Part shown: positions 1 through 7,463 of the stretch, one piece after another
Layout of the letters: the number at the start of each line of letters is the position of its first letter
Numbering within the stretch: position 1 is the stretch's first letter
Assembly (NCBI GenBank): GCA_937901695.1
Contig: CALDJN010000124.1
Span: 1-12,566 of the forward strand
Direction of reading: 5' to 3'
Length of the DNA: 12,566 nucleotides
DNA from: an uncultured Anaerocolumna sp.
Lineage (GTDB): Bacteria > Bacillota > Clostridia > Lachnospirales > Lachnospiraceae
Notes under the pieces: generated by a model
Seen by the model: only the letters and a program-made list of their open reading frames with translations
The model's database searches: none
What the model was told of the DNA's origin: nothing
Translations under genes and position numbers: made by a program

Positions 1-2
1 TT

Positions 3-245
3 GCGGTAAAGGAGCCAGCCCAGCGCGAGCACCAGGGTCGGGTTGAGTTAAAGGAAGTTGCTAAAATGCTTCAAGGGGATAATGTGAAAGGATTCCCAAT
101 GCTTGCTTATATCAATGAATATCTAACTATAATCAATGACGAAATGCAGTTGACATTAACAGGAAAAGAAACAGTAGATGAAGCAGCAAAGAAAGTTCAA
201 GAAAAGGTTCAGCCTATTGCTGATAGTAATCCTATAAATAAATAA
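3..245 (+). CDS. Sugar ABC transporter solute-binding protein, C-terminal fragment
   Basis: An open frame runs from the window edge to TAA at 243-245, so the gene is 5'-truncated and about 80 residues remain. The end contains GFPMLAYINEYLTI followed by TLTGKETVDEAAKKVQEKV. This is the usual C-terminal pattern of family 1 extracellular sugar-binding lipoproteins: a final amphipathic helix with an 'eAak.vqekv' repeat of charged residues. Such proteins capture the sugar outside the membrane and deliver it to the two permeases, here encoded at 2486-4313, with one enzyme gene between. The first ~15 codons (GCG, GCC, CGC, CAC, CGG) are GC-rich and unlike the rest, so residues before ELKEVAK may not belong to this protein (see findings). 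The family call rests on a short fragment plus context; the signal peptide and ligand-binding residues lie outside the window. Confidence 0.72.
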   Translation, partial: AVKEPAQREHQGRVELKEVAKMLQGDNVKGFPMLAYINEYLTIINDEMQLTLTGKETVDEAAKKVQEKVQPIADSNPINK

Positions 246-251
246 TAATTT

Positions 252-406
252 AAAGAAGCTGTTGCAAAATAAAAAATGTCATTCTGAGCGGGAATTCAGC
301 AGGGCTGAATTATAAGCTGGAAGAATCTCACTTTAAAATGAGATTCTTAGCCCAATTTAGCAAAGCTAAATTGGGCGAAGAATGACAGTTTTGCAGCAGC
401 TCCTTT
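252..406. repeat. Palindromic MITE-like repeat, family 1, copy A
   Basis: The outer ends are imperfect inverted repeats: AAAGAAGCTGTTGCAAAA at 252-269 pairs with TTTTGCAGCAGCTCCTTT at 389-406. Inside are the mirrored cores GTCATTCTGAGCG and GAATGACAG. Three internal stem-loops are visible: AATTCAGC/GCTGAATT around 293-311, GAATCTCA/TGAGATTC around 323-346, and an 11-bp stem GCCCAATTTAG/CTAAATTGGGC at 350-376. It fills most of the gap between the binding-protein gene and the next gene. No coding capacity is seen. Related copies lie at 7464-7720, 11262-11411 and 12462-12566. Confidence 0.82.
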
Positions 407-442
407 TAAAGAAACTATAAACCTTTAAGGTATGGTATTTTT

Positions 443-2449
443 ATGATAAATGACGATGATAAAAAAACATATATAATTACAGAAAAATCCAGTGATAAAA
501 AAACATATATAATTACAGAAAAAGCCAATGATAAAAAAATATGTATAATTACAGAAAAAACCAGCGATATGTTGGAGATAATTGAGCTTAATAATATAAA
601 CCATTTTGTAGTTACTCCGGAACAAGTTACAGAAGAAATGTTAGAGAGCAGTTTTTCTATTGCAATTCTAGGAGGAGTAAAGGAAAGCCCTCTGGTTTTT
701 TATCCGGAAAAAAGGATACTAATAGAAAGGCAGATTAAAAAAGGTAAAAAGGTTTTTGCTGAGTTTTGCGGAAGTATTGGTAATATCCATAATAACTGCA
801 CTGAAAATACAAGGTTTGAGCGCTTAGTTTTCAATGGCGAAGACTATGAAGTAAGGGGTTTAGAAAATGGAGATATTATTGAAGAGCAATTTAACCTAAG
901 AAATATACCTGTAGCCTTTTTAACTTCCAAAAGACATGCTATTCTTTATTATTTTTGTCATCATGCTCACACAAAACTGGAAAATGGATACATAGATAAA
1001 AAATATAATGCTGATAAAGCTTTATGGTTTGAGGAACCGGAAAATATTCTTGTTTGTTCTTTTAGAATCTGTAATTTTAATAAAGGGAGATTCTCCCCCA
1101 TTAATAAAGTACGTTCAATAGTGAAGTATATACTAGAATGGCTAATAGAAGAAAATATCAGTATAGATGTAATTGAACCCAGCTATCACGTAGAAGAAAT
1201 AAAAAACGACCAGGACTTTAAAGAAAAATTAAAAGAAACTATAGAACGGTCTGTTCAATGGTTTGAAAAAGCTGGAATTATAAAAGATAATGGAAAGTCA
1301 GGAGCTTATGAAGGTCTGTTTGGAGAGGTTCATAGTGATGGAAGGCAAGTGGTTAATAAACACCTAAGAACTGATTGTATGGGAGAAATTGCTCTCACTC
1401 ACTATTTACACTATCTAATTAGCGGTAATGATAATTCAAAGGAAATTTCAGACAATCTATTAGAATTTATTTTCCGGTATATGATGTGCAGAGATGAAGA
1501 AAATTATGGAATGATTAGGTGGACATATGAAGCTTGGGGAACCTGCTATCAGGATGATACTTCCAGAGCGCTTATTGCAGCTTTTTATAAAATGATTCTT
1601 TCTAAAGATAAAAAATATTTAGAGGATTGTAAAGCAGCTTTAAATTTTTTGGTAAATACTACAGGAACTGATGGAACAAGGGTTTATAGGACTGATAATG
1701 CTATTTTAACGAAAGAAAAAAGACAGTTACTAAAAAGTACACCAGGAAATTTACCTAGTGCTCATTATAATGGATATTACTATACAGCTTTATTAATGGG
1801 ATACCACATAACCAAGGACGAAGGTTATAAGAATGTGGCAATTAAGGGCTTAACCACTATTATGGAAGCTTTCCCATTAACGATTCGTGAGCAAAGTGAA
1901 ACAGAGGAATGCTGTAGATTAATACTTCCTTTAAGCTGGTTATATTTTTGTACTGGAGAAGAAAAACATAGGTTATGGCTTTATAAAGTAACTCAGCGTT
2001 TACAAAATTTCAAACATATAAGCGGAGCTTATTTAGAATATGACGAAGGGTACAGGGCGGTTATGAGAAATACCATGGGCAGCGGCGAATGCTCATTGCT
2101 CACCCAAAATGGCGATAAGGTTGTAGATTTGATTTACTCAAATAACTGGCTGCCATTAGGATTTGTTCAAGCATATTTAGCTACTAAGGATGAAAAATTC
2201 ATGGAATATTGGAAAGAAAATGTACAATTTTTTATTTCATCGCAAATTAGAAGCGAAGATGTGAAAATTAATGGAGCGTGGGCAAGAAGTTTTGATGTTG
2301 AACTATCAGAGTATTATGGCTCTCCCATAGGAAAAGGCTGGGGACCTTGGTATATTCAATCTGGCTGGACCGTGGCAGAAGTAACCTCAGGATTGATGAT
2401 GGGAATTCTGAAAGAACAATTAAATAAATGTTTGATTGAAGAATGCTAA
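443..2449 (+). CDS. Putative glycan-active enzyme: GATase-like N-terminus plus six-hairpin (alpha/alpha-barrel) domain
   Basis: The product is 668 residues with no signal peptide, so probably cytoplasmic. Residues 6-41 are three copies of a 12-residue unit (DKKTYIITEKSS-like) that looks like a recent insertion. Residues ~43-230 have an alternating beta/alpha pattern with IAILGG (~75) and KKVFAEFCGS (102-111), reminiscent of class I glutamine-amidotransferase/ThuA-like folds. From ~260 onward the protein is helix-rich with W/Y/D motifs such as WGTCYQDDTSRAL (D371, D372, R375), SAHYNGYYYTALLMGY and GKGWGPWY (to ~637). This suits a six-hairpin glycosidase or polysaccharide-lyase-like barrel. The reaction and substrate are unknown to me. 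The ATG at 443 has only a weak AAGG upstream; ATG 569 (M43) would skip the repeats but has no visible ribosome site. It lies between the binding-protein and permease genes, implying action on the imported sugar. Confidence 0.7.
   Translation: MINDDDKKTYIITEKSSDKKTYIITEKANDKKICIITEKTSDMLEIIELNNINHFVVTPEQVTEEMLESSFSIAILGGVKESPLVFYPEKRILIERQIKKGKKVFAEFCGSIGNIHNNCTENTRFERLVFNGEDYEVRGLENGDIIEEQFNLRNIPVAFLTSKRHAILYYFCHHAHTKLENGYIDKKYNADKALWFEEPENILVCSFRICNFNKGRFSPINKVRSIVKYILEWLIEENISIDVIEPSYHVEEIKNDQDFKEKLKETIERSVQWFEKAGIIKDNGKSGAYEGLFGEVHSDGRQVVNKHLRTDCMGEIALTHYLHYLISGNDNSKEISDNLLEFIFRYMMCRDEENYGMIRWTYEAWGTCYQDDTSRALIAAFYKMILSKDKKYLEDCKAALNFLVNTTGTDGTRVYRTDNAILTKEKRQLLKSTPGNLPSAHYNGYYYTALLMGYHITKDEGYKNVAIKGLTTIMEAFPLTIREQSETEECCRLILPLSWLYFCTGEEKHRLWLYKVTQRLQNFKHISGAYLEYDEGYRAVMRNTMGSGECSLLTQNGDKVVDLIYSNNWLPLGFVQAYLATKDEKFMEYWKENVQFFISSQIRSEDVKINGAWARSFDVELSEYYGSPIGKGWGPWYIQSGWTVAEVTSGLMMGILKEQLNKCLIEEC
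458..565 (+). repeat. 36-bp in-frame tandem repeat, three copies, in a coding start
   Basis: Units begin at 458, 494 and 530, each starting GATAAAAAAA and containing TATAATTACAGAAAAA. Units 1 and 2 differ at two positions and unit 3 at about five more. Because 36 is a multiple of three, each copy adds 12 residues without breaking the frame. The high nucleotide identity points to recent duplication. Confidence 0.9.
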
Positions 2450-2470
2450 AAATGAGAAATGAAATTTTAT

Positions 2471-2480
2471 AGGTAGGTGA
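2471..2480 (+). promoter_or_regulatory. Ribosome binding site that selects TTG start of first permease
   Basis: AGGTAGGTGA lies 5 bases upstream of the TTG at 2486. An in-frame GTG at 2477 falls inside this purine-rich site and would have no ribosome site of its own, so TTG 2486 is the better start. Confidence 0.6.
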
Positions 2481-2485
2481 AAATT

Positions 2486-3427
2486 TTGACAGAAATTACA
2501 GTAGAAAATAAAACTAGCATAAAAAGTAATAAAAAAAGAAATAAGGCAATAATGCATGGAATATTATTTGCTCTTCCCTGGATAATTGGATTTTTGATAT
2601 TTCAACTTTACCCTATAATAGCCTCAGCTTACTATAGCTTTACGGAATATAGTTTGCTGCAGCCGCCAAAATTTATAGGCTTGGGGAATTATGCCGCACT
2701 TTTCAAAGATGATAAGTTTTTAATATCACTGAAAAACACACTATATATAACTGCTGTAGGAGTACCCATACAACTTATATATGCCCTTATTATGGCAATG
2801 TTATTAAATATGAAAGTTAAGGGGAAATCTATTTACAGGACACTTTATTACATCCCTTCCATAGTTCCATTAGTGGCAAGTTCTGTTCTATGGATATGGA
2901 TATTAAACCCTCAATATGGACTTTTGAACTCCTTCTTAGGTAAATTGGGATTATATCAACCAGCTTGGCTAACAAATCCCAGCTTAACCAAACCTTCTCT
3001 CATCATGATGGATGTATGGAGAAGTGGTGGCACTATGCTGATTTATCTAGCTGCCTTACAAGGTGTTCCAAGAAGTTTATATGAAGCAGCAGAAATAGAT
3101 GGGGCAGGAAAGATGAAAAAGTTTTTTAATATAACCCTGCCAGCTATTTCACCAGTAATACTATTCCAGCTTATTATGGGGTTAATTAATTCCTTCCAAT
3201 ACTTTACTCAAGCTTTCATGTTCTCCAGCGGAGCTAATCTTCAGATTTCCGGAGGACCAGAAAACTCATTGCTATTCTACTCACTATATCTATACCAAAA
3301 TGCATTTAGCTTTCTGAAAATGGGCTATGCTTCAGCAATGGCTTGGATACTATTTATAATAGTGCTTGTAGTAACATTGATAGTGTTTAAAACCTCATTA
3401 AAATGGGTGTATTATGATGCAGAATAA
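2486..3427 (+). CDS. Sugar ABC transporter permease, MalF-like
   Basis: An inner-membrane subunit of a sugar importer, about 313 residues from the TTG start. After a basic cytoplasmic N-terminus (NKKRNKA) come six hydrophobic segments; the first carries the typical LPWIIGFLIFQLYPI. The signature cytoplasmic EAA loop is YEAAEIDGAGKMKKFFNITL, with the E codon at 3083; this docks with the ATPase. IYRTLYYIPSIVPLVASS and the FIGLGNY segment are usual for the MalF/UgpA-like family. The start is taken as TTG 2486 because the alternative GTG at 2477 overlaps the ribosome site. The next permease begins 16 bases after the stop, so the two are surely co-transcribed. No ATP-binding subunit is encoded in the window. 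The family is certain; the transported sugar is not known. Confidence 0.93.
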   Translation: MTEITVENKTSIKSNKKRNKAIMHGILFALPWIIGFLIFQLYPIIASAYYSFTEYSLLQPPKFIGLGNYAALFKDDKFLISLKNTLYITAVGVPIQLIYALIMAMLLNMKVKGKSIYRTLYYIPSIVPLVASSVLWIWILNPQYGLLNSFLGKLGLYQPAWLTNPSLTKPSLIMMDVWRSGGTMLIYLAALQGVPRSLYEAAEIDGAGKMKKFFNITLPAISPVILFQLIMGLINSFQYFTQAFMFSSGANLQISGGPENSLLFYSLYLYQNAFSFLKMGYASAMAWILFIIVLVVTLIVFKTSLKWVYYDAE

Positions 3428-3443
3428 GGAGGAGGAATAATAT

Positions 3444-4313
3444 ATGCAATCAGAATTGAGTTCACAAAAAGAATTAAACAGATTAAAGCGTAAGAAGGTA
3501 ATAAAGAAAACAGTTATTCCTCATGTGGTTTTGATATTTTTTGCTATCATTTTTTCATTACCCTTCATATGGCTTGTAAGTACATCTTTTAAAACCCCGG
3601 AGAATGTATTTAAAATGCCGCCACAATGGATACCAAGACCATTTAAGCCTGAAAACTATATAAATGCTGTTAAGGCTATACCATTCTTTACTTATGTAAA
3701 GAACACTTTAATTATTTCCATTATACCTATATTTGGACAGATGATTGCATCAGCATTAGTAGCATATTCCTTTTCAAAAATTGATTGGAAGGGTAAAAAA
3801 ATATTATTTCCAATCGTTATGGCTACTATGATGCTTCCATCACAGGTTACTATGGTACCGGTATATATTATTTGGTCCAAATTAGGGCTGGTAAATACTT
3901 TTACACCACTAATATTACCAAGTCTCTTTGGCTCGGCTTTTAATATATTCCTGCTGAGACAATTTTTCGCTGGTATTCCAGACAGTTATATAGAGGCGTC
4001 AAGAATTGACGGAGCAAGCGAATTTAGGATATTTGCCCAAATACTTCTTCCACTTTCAAAGCCGGTTTTAACTAGTATAGCTTTGTTTACCTTTATGGGA
4101 GGCTGGAATGATTTCATGACACCTTTAATGTATTTAAACGAAAGCTCTAAATGGCCGCTTTCCATTGGACTTCAAGCCTTTACGTTCCAATTTCAACAGC
4201 AATGGGAACTTTTAATGGCTGCCACCGTATTATTTACAGTTCCTATGATTATAATATTTTTCTTAGGGCAGAAGCAGTTTATGGAAGGTATAGTAATGAC
4301 GGGATTCAAATAA
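3444..4313 (+). CDS. Sugar ABC transporter permease, MalG-like
   Basis: The partner inner-membrane subunit, 289 residues, the usual family length. A strong AGGAGGAGG lies upstream of the ATG. It begins with a lysine/arginine-rich cytoplasmic stretch, then the typical first membrane segment LIFFAIIFSLPFIWLVSTSFK and the FKPENY motif. The EAA loop is YIEASRIDGASEFRIFAQIL (E184), followed by LPLSKPVL. Six membrane segments are visible. The C-terminus FFLGQKQFMEGIVMTGFK closely matches the conserved ending of MalG-type carbohydrate permeases (F..G...G...G..K). It forms the translocation pore with the upstream permease. A 362-base gap with a palindromic element follows before the next gene. Confidence 0.95.
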   Translation: MQSELSSQKELNRLKRKKVIKKTVIPHVVLIFFAIIFSLPFIWLVSTSFKTPENVFKMPPQWIPRPFKPENYINAVKAIPFFTYVKNTLIISIIPIFGQMIASALVAYSFSKIDWKGKKILFPIVMATMMLPSQVTMVPVYIIWSKLGLVNTFTPLILPSLFGSAFNIFLLRQFFAGIPDSYIEASRIDGASEFRIFAQILLPLSKPVLTSIALFTFMGGWNDFMTPLMYLNESSKWPLSIGLQAFTFQFQQQWELLMAATVLFTVPMIIIFFLGQKQFMEGIVMTGFK

Positions 4314-4344
4314 AGGTATTTTGTTTGAGTATTGCTTCAAGAGG

Positions 4345-4369
4345 TTATCTGCTTTTTAGATAGCTTTTT
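4345..4369 (+). terminator. Weak candidate intrinsic terminator after permeases
   Basis: TTATCT at 4345-4350 can pair with AGATAG at 4358-4363 (one T-G wobble) around a 7-base loop, followed by CTTTTT. The stem is short and AT-rich, so termination would be weak. The position, 32 bases after the permease stop, is suitable. Confidence 0.3.
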
Positions 4370-4385
4370 GGAGCATTAATAATAT

Positions 4386-4640
4386 GATTTGAGTATCAAA
4401 AGCCAAAGGTAGGTTGCGAGATGAATGTCAATGCATATATATTCAATTTAGCTGCCTTACCTTCGAACACTATATATCTTACAAGCCTCTTAACAGCTCA
4501 AAAGCCAAGCCAGCTGGCATGACTTTTGGCTAGAGTCTTGACGATATGTGGACAGTGTTCTCAGCCGGTCTACGCCAAATTGAATATATATGCATCGACA
4601 TTCATCATTTAAAAGTATTGAGGCTTTTGACACTAAAATC
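4386..4640. mobile_element. Palindromic MITE-like element, family 2 (TTTGAGT-ended)
   Basis: This 255-bp non-coding element has two nested pairs of inverted repeats. The outer ends are GATTTGAGTATCAAAAGCC (4386-4404) and the complement of GGCTTTTGACACTAAAATC (4622-4640), 17 of 19 matching. The inner arms are 4420-4452 and 4574-4606; each reads GATGAATGTC.ATGCATATAT followed by TCAATTT, with two mismatches over 33 bases. At the centre is the palindrome GCCAGCTGGC (4509-4518) flanked by AAAAGCCA/TGACTTTT. The whole unit could fold into one long hairpin. The structure suggests a non-autonomous transposable element or a structured RNA. No transposase and no clear target duplication are seen. Confidence 0.75.
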
Positions 4641-4656
4641 ATAATATAGCAATACT
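4627..4656 (+). promoter_or_regulatory. Candidate promoter using the repeat end as -35
   Basis: TTGACA, the consensus -35, lies at 4627-4632 within the right terminal repeat of the element. AATACT (four of six to TATAAT) follows at 4651-4656 after an 18-base spacer, 20 bases before the ATG at 4676. The leader would be very short. The match is suggestive only. Confidence 0.35.
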
Positions 4657-4675
4657 ATTTTAGAGGAGATTATCT

Positions 4676-6637
4676 ATGCCAGAAAATACACAGATAAATA
4701 TTTATGTAGTAGGAGAATTTAATAAAGAATTAGCTTATGCGGCAGAGGAGCTTTCAAAGTATTTAAAAAAGCTTTATGCTAACCTTAGTATAAACAATGA
4801 AAATAAAACAGAATATGAAAAAGATGCCAATGGGATTTATCTTGGGACCTTAAGAGACTTTAAAGGAATAAGTAAATTAAAGAATGAGAATAACCCTCTG
4901 AAAGATGGATATGAAATAGATATAAAGCACCTGAAGGGTTATATAGTTGGAGTGAATGAAAGAAGTGTACTTTTAGGGGTCTATAGATATTTAAATCATT
5001 GTGGATGTAAATTTATAAGGCCAGGAGCAAAGGGTGAATATATACCACAGTGTAAAAAGTTTTTTGATGTAGAGATAATAGAAACCCCTGATTATGATTA
5101 TAGAGGTATATGTATAGAAGGGGCAGTGAGCTATGAAAATGTTAGAGATATTATTGAATGGAGTCCTAAAATAGGTTATAATAGTTATTTCATACAATTT
5201 AAAAATGCTTATCCTTTTTTTGAAAAATGGTATGCACATGAGGGAAATGAATTTTTAGAGGAGGAAGCCTTAACCTATAAGCAGGCAAAAGAATATACCA
5301 AAAGCTTAGAGAAAGAGATTAAAAAAAGAAATTTAATCTATCATGGAGTAGGGCATGGATGGACTTGCGATCCTTTAGGGTTTCCAGTGCTGGAAATAGA
5401 AAAAAAAGTGACAGAAGTGCCTGAGGATATACAAGAATATCTAGCCTTAGTGAAAGGTAAAAGAGAATTTTCTAATGGTATACCGGTAAATACCAATTTA
5501 TGTTATTCTAATAAAAAGGTAAGAAGTATTATAATAAATGAAATAGTAGATTATTTAAGCAACAATCCTCAGCTGGATATTTTGCATTTCTGGTTAGCAG
5601 ATGGTACCAATAACCATTGTGAATGTGAGGAATGTGTGAAGGAAAGACCTTCTTATTACTATGTAAAAATGCTGAAAGAATTAGATGAGGCTTTAACTTT
5701 AAAAAACATAAAAACCAAGATTGCCTTTTTAATATACGTAGATTTATTATGGGCTCCGGAGGTTAAAGAACATATTAATGAAGATAGATTTATTATGATG
5801 TTTGCACCTATAACCAGGGAATATAATCACAGCTTTCAGGAATTAAACCCAGGAGGAAAGATTCAGGAATATAAAAGAAATCAATTAGATTTTCCTAAAA
5901 GTCCTCGGGATAACCTTCTATATTTGAAAGAATGGAAAAAGCATTTTTTAGGGGATTCCTTTGATTTTGACTACCACTTGGTATGGGAACACTTTTTTGA
6001 CTTAGGATATATAAGGATATCTAAAGTTTTATATGAAGATATATTAGCGCTAAAAGACAATAAATTAAATGGGATGATAAGCTGCCAAATGAACAGGGCT
6101 TTTATGCCCCACTCTTTGCCTAACTATGTGATGGCGGAGACTTTGTGGAATAGTACTTTAAGTTTTAATGAGATTAAAAGGGAATATTTTAAAAGTGCCT
6201 TTGGTAATGAAAGGGGAAGCTATTATGAAAATTACTTTCAAGAACTATCCAAGAACTTTTGCCCTGAATATGCCAGAGGAGAAATAAGCGGAATTAATAT
6301 GGAGGCAGCAAATAATTTTGAAAGGGAGCTAAAGACCATATTAGAATTTAGACCTTTTATAATAGAAGACTTAAATAAAGAGGAAGAAGTCATGGTTAAA
6401 GAATCCTATCATTTAGCCCTTCATCACTCATATTTTGCAGAATTATATTGCAAGACTCTCCTGTATAAATCTAAGGGTGAAGATGAAAAGGCTATAAATA
6501 GCTGGGGAGAGTTGAAAAACTACCTTTATAAAAATGAGCTGGAGATACAAAGCTCTATGGATGTCCTTCACTTTATAAATACATTGGAGAATGCTCTAAA
6601 GCTAAAGGGAACATCCAATATACAAGGCAGAGTATAG
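4676..6637 (+). CDS. DUF4838-family putative glycoside hydrolase
   Basis: A 653-residue protein with GAGGAG 8 bases before the ATG and no signal peptide, so probably cytoplasmic. Residues ~1-145 resemble the alpha/beta domain that precedes the catalytic barrel in GH20 and GH67 (AAEELSKYLKK; GIYLGTL; GVYRYLNHCGCKFIRPGAKGE). The remainder looks like a TIM-barrel domain, with YRGICIEGA (~143), HGVGHGWTC (223-231) and HFWLADGTNNHCECEEC (304-320). The D/N and CxCxxC pattern of that last motif is the hallmark I associate with DUF4838. Such proteins occur in glycan-utilisation loci and are presumed glycosidases; the substrate is unknown. W306/D309 and the H227 region are candidate active-site parts by analogy only. 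The cysteine cluster could bind metal. The gene stands alone between a repeat element and a convergent gene. Confidence 0.75.
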   Translation: MPENTQINIYVVGEFNKELAYAAEELSKYLKKLYANLSINNENKTEYEKDANGIYLGTLRDFKGISKLKNENNPLKDGYEIDIKHLKGYIVGVNERSVLLGVYRYLNHCGCKFIRPGAKGEYIPQCKKFFDVEIIETPDYDYRGICIEGAVSYENVRDIIEWSPKIGYNSYFIQFKNAYPFFEKWYAHEGNEFLEEEALTYKQAKEYTKSLEKEIKKRNLIYHGVGHGWTCDPLGFPVLEIEKKVTEVPEDIQEYLALVKGKREFSNGIPVNTNLCYSNKKVRSIIINEIVDYLSNNPQLDILHFWLADGTNNHCECEECVKERPSYYYVKMLKELDEALTLKNIKTKIAFLIYVDLLWAPEVKEHINEDRFIMMFAPITREYNHSFQELNPGGKIQEYKRNQLDFPKSPRDNLLYLKEWKKHFLGDSFDFDYHLVWEHFFDLGYIRISKVLYEDILALKDNKLNGMISCQMNRAFMPHSLPNYVMAETLWNSTLSFNEIKREYFKSAFGNERGSYYENYFQELSKNFCPEYARGEISGINMEAANNFERELKTILEFRPFIIEDLNKEEEVMVKESYHLALHHSYFAELYCKTLLYKSKGEDEKAINSWGELKNYLYKNELEIQSSMDVLHFINTLENALKLKGTSNIQGRV

Positions 6638-6675
6638 ATATCGATGGTGCCACAAGCTGAATTATAACTGGGTAG

Positions 6676-7284
6676 CTAAGATTGCTTAAAATATTTATTG
6701 AGTATAGGGTTAATTAAGTATAAAACCGTGATAGAATAAAATCCCATAAAAAATAATATAGAATAATAAGGCAAAAGGTACATTAGATAATATATAAGTA
6801 AAATTACAGCAATTATTATCAGATTTAAAAGTATGTACCGATTGCCAAGGAAAAAGGAAACCTTGACTATGTCCTTGCTGCTTAAGTAGTATTTAGCGAT
6901 TACAGGAAAAATATATATAAAAATTAAAATTACTTCTAAGTATAAAACTAAAACCAATGGAGATATAAATTTTCCCCAGGTACTATTACTAGACAGCATT
7001 AATTTCATAGCACCATAAAAAATCATAGAGCTTCCACAAAATAGTATCCAAAAAAATGTAGACTGCTTAAAGTTTAATTTGAAACTATGAAAGAAATCCT
7101 TAAAGAGGTTTGTAGATTTCTTTTGAAGAAAGTTATCCATGACTTTAAACAGGGCAGTTGTTGAGGCTCCCATGGTGAATATAGGTATGCTGAATAAGAG
7201 CCATATAAGATTCAGCATAAACACATGATATATACCATTACATACGGAATAGAATATTCCATCGCTATCTAAAAAGTTTTTCAA
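6676..7284 (-). CDS. DUF624 / YesL-like integral membrane protein
   Basis: A 202-residue inner-membrane protein, the usual size of DUF624. It reads MKNFLDSDGIFYSVCNGIYH, then a first membrane helix (LNLIWLLFSIPIFTMG) and the family's P..T.GAS..AL motif (PIFTMGASTTALFKV). Further hydrophobic segments lie near 73-93, 108-130 and 140-195, five or so in total. The start is TTG at 7284 (minus strand), with AGGAGG 8 bases upstream. YesL-type genes are found within carbohydrate-uptake loci next to ABC permeases, but their biochemical role is not established. The gene converges on the DUF4838 gene with only 38 bases between stops and no clear shared terminator, so antisense read-through is possible. 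The family call is fairly sure; the role is unknown. Confidence 0.8.
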   Translation of the reverse strand: MKNFLDSDGIFYSVCNGIYHVFMLNLIWLLFSIPIFTMGASTTALFKVMDNFLQKKSTNLFKDFFHSFKLNFKQSTFFWILFCGSSMIFYGAMKLMLSSNSTWGKFISPLVLVLYLEVILIFIYIFPVIAKYYLSSKDIVKVSFFLGNRYILLNLIIIAVILLIYYLMYLLPYYSILFFMGFYSITVLYLINPILNKYFKQS

Positions 7285-7292
7285 AGTAGAGA

Positions 7293-7298
7293 CCTCCT
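7293..7298 (-). promoter_or_regulatory. Ribosome binding site fixing TTG start of DUF624 gene
   Basis: On the minus strand AGGAGG stands 8 bases before TTG. No ATG is better placed, so this site decides the unusual start. Confidence 0.75.
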
Positions 7299-7306
7299 AA
7301 TTATAT

Positions 7307-7335
7307 GTTATAAACTAAAACTTGCACATGGACAA
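7307..7335 (-). promoter_or_regulatory. Candidate promoter of DUF624 gene
   Basis: On the minus strand TTGTCC (7335-7330) and TATAAC (7312-7307) are separated by exactly 17 bases; they match consensus at four and five of six positions. The predicted leader is only some 15-20 bases, leaving just enough room for the AGGAGG site. Confidence 0.4.
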
Positions 7336-7429
7336 TTTAATTATATCAAAAACCCAGTATTTATGCTATTTTATTGCAAAATAATATTGAATTTTCAAAG
7401 TGAATAAGCACTTGTTATGTGCTAAGTTC

Positions 7430-7446
7430 GATTTGAGTGTCAAAAA
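7430..7446. repeat. Solitary family 2 terminal repeat
   Basis: GATTTGAGTGTCAAAAA matches the left end of the element at 4386, but no matching right end was found downstream. It sits about 35 bases before the family 1 copy at 7464, the same arrangement as at 11225. On the minus strand it contains TTGACA (7443-7438), facing the DUF624 gene; CATAAC after 18 bases (7419-7414) is a weak -10 match. Confidence 0.65.
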
Positions 7447-7463
7447 TCTTAAAATTATGAATA

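Noticed and set aside
425..625. Minus-strand open frame with repeated Phe/Tyr/Ile-rich units
   Set aside because: It is the antisense of the 36-bp coding repeat; no independent ribosome site or family likeness.
4151..4363. Plus-strand open frame overlapping the end of the second permease
   Set aside because: It lies in another frame of a clear permease gene; its composition does not look like a real protein.
4386..4640. IS200/IS605-type insertion sequence or tRNA-like gene
   Set aside because: No transposase frame, no cloverleaf, and the ends are long inverted repeats rather than the subterminal hairpins of IS200/IS605.
6638..6675. Bidirectional terminator between the convergent genes
   Set aside because: The 38-base gap contains no GC-rich stem followed by a T-run on either strand.
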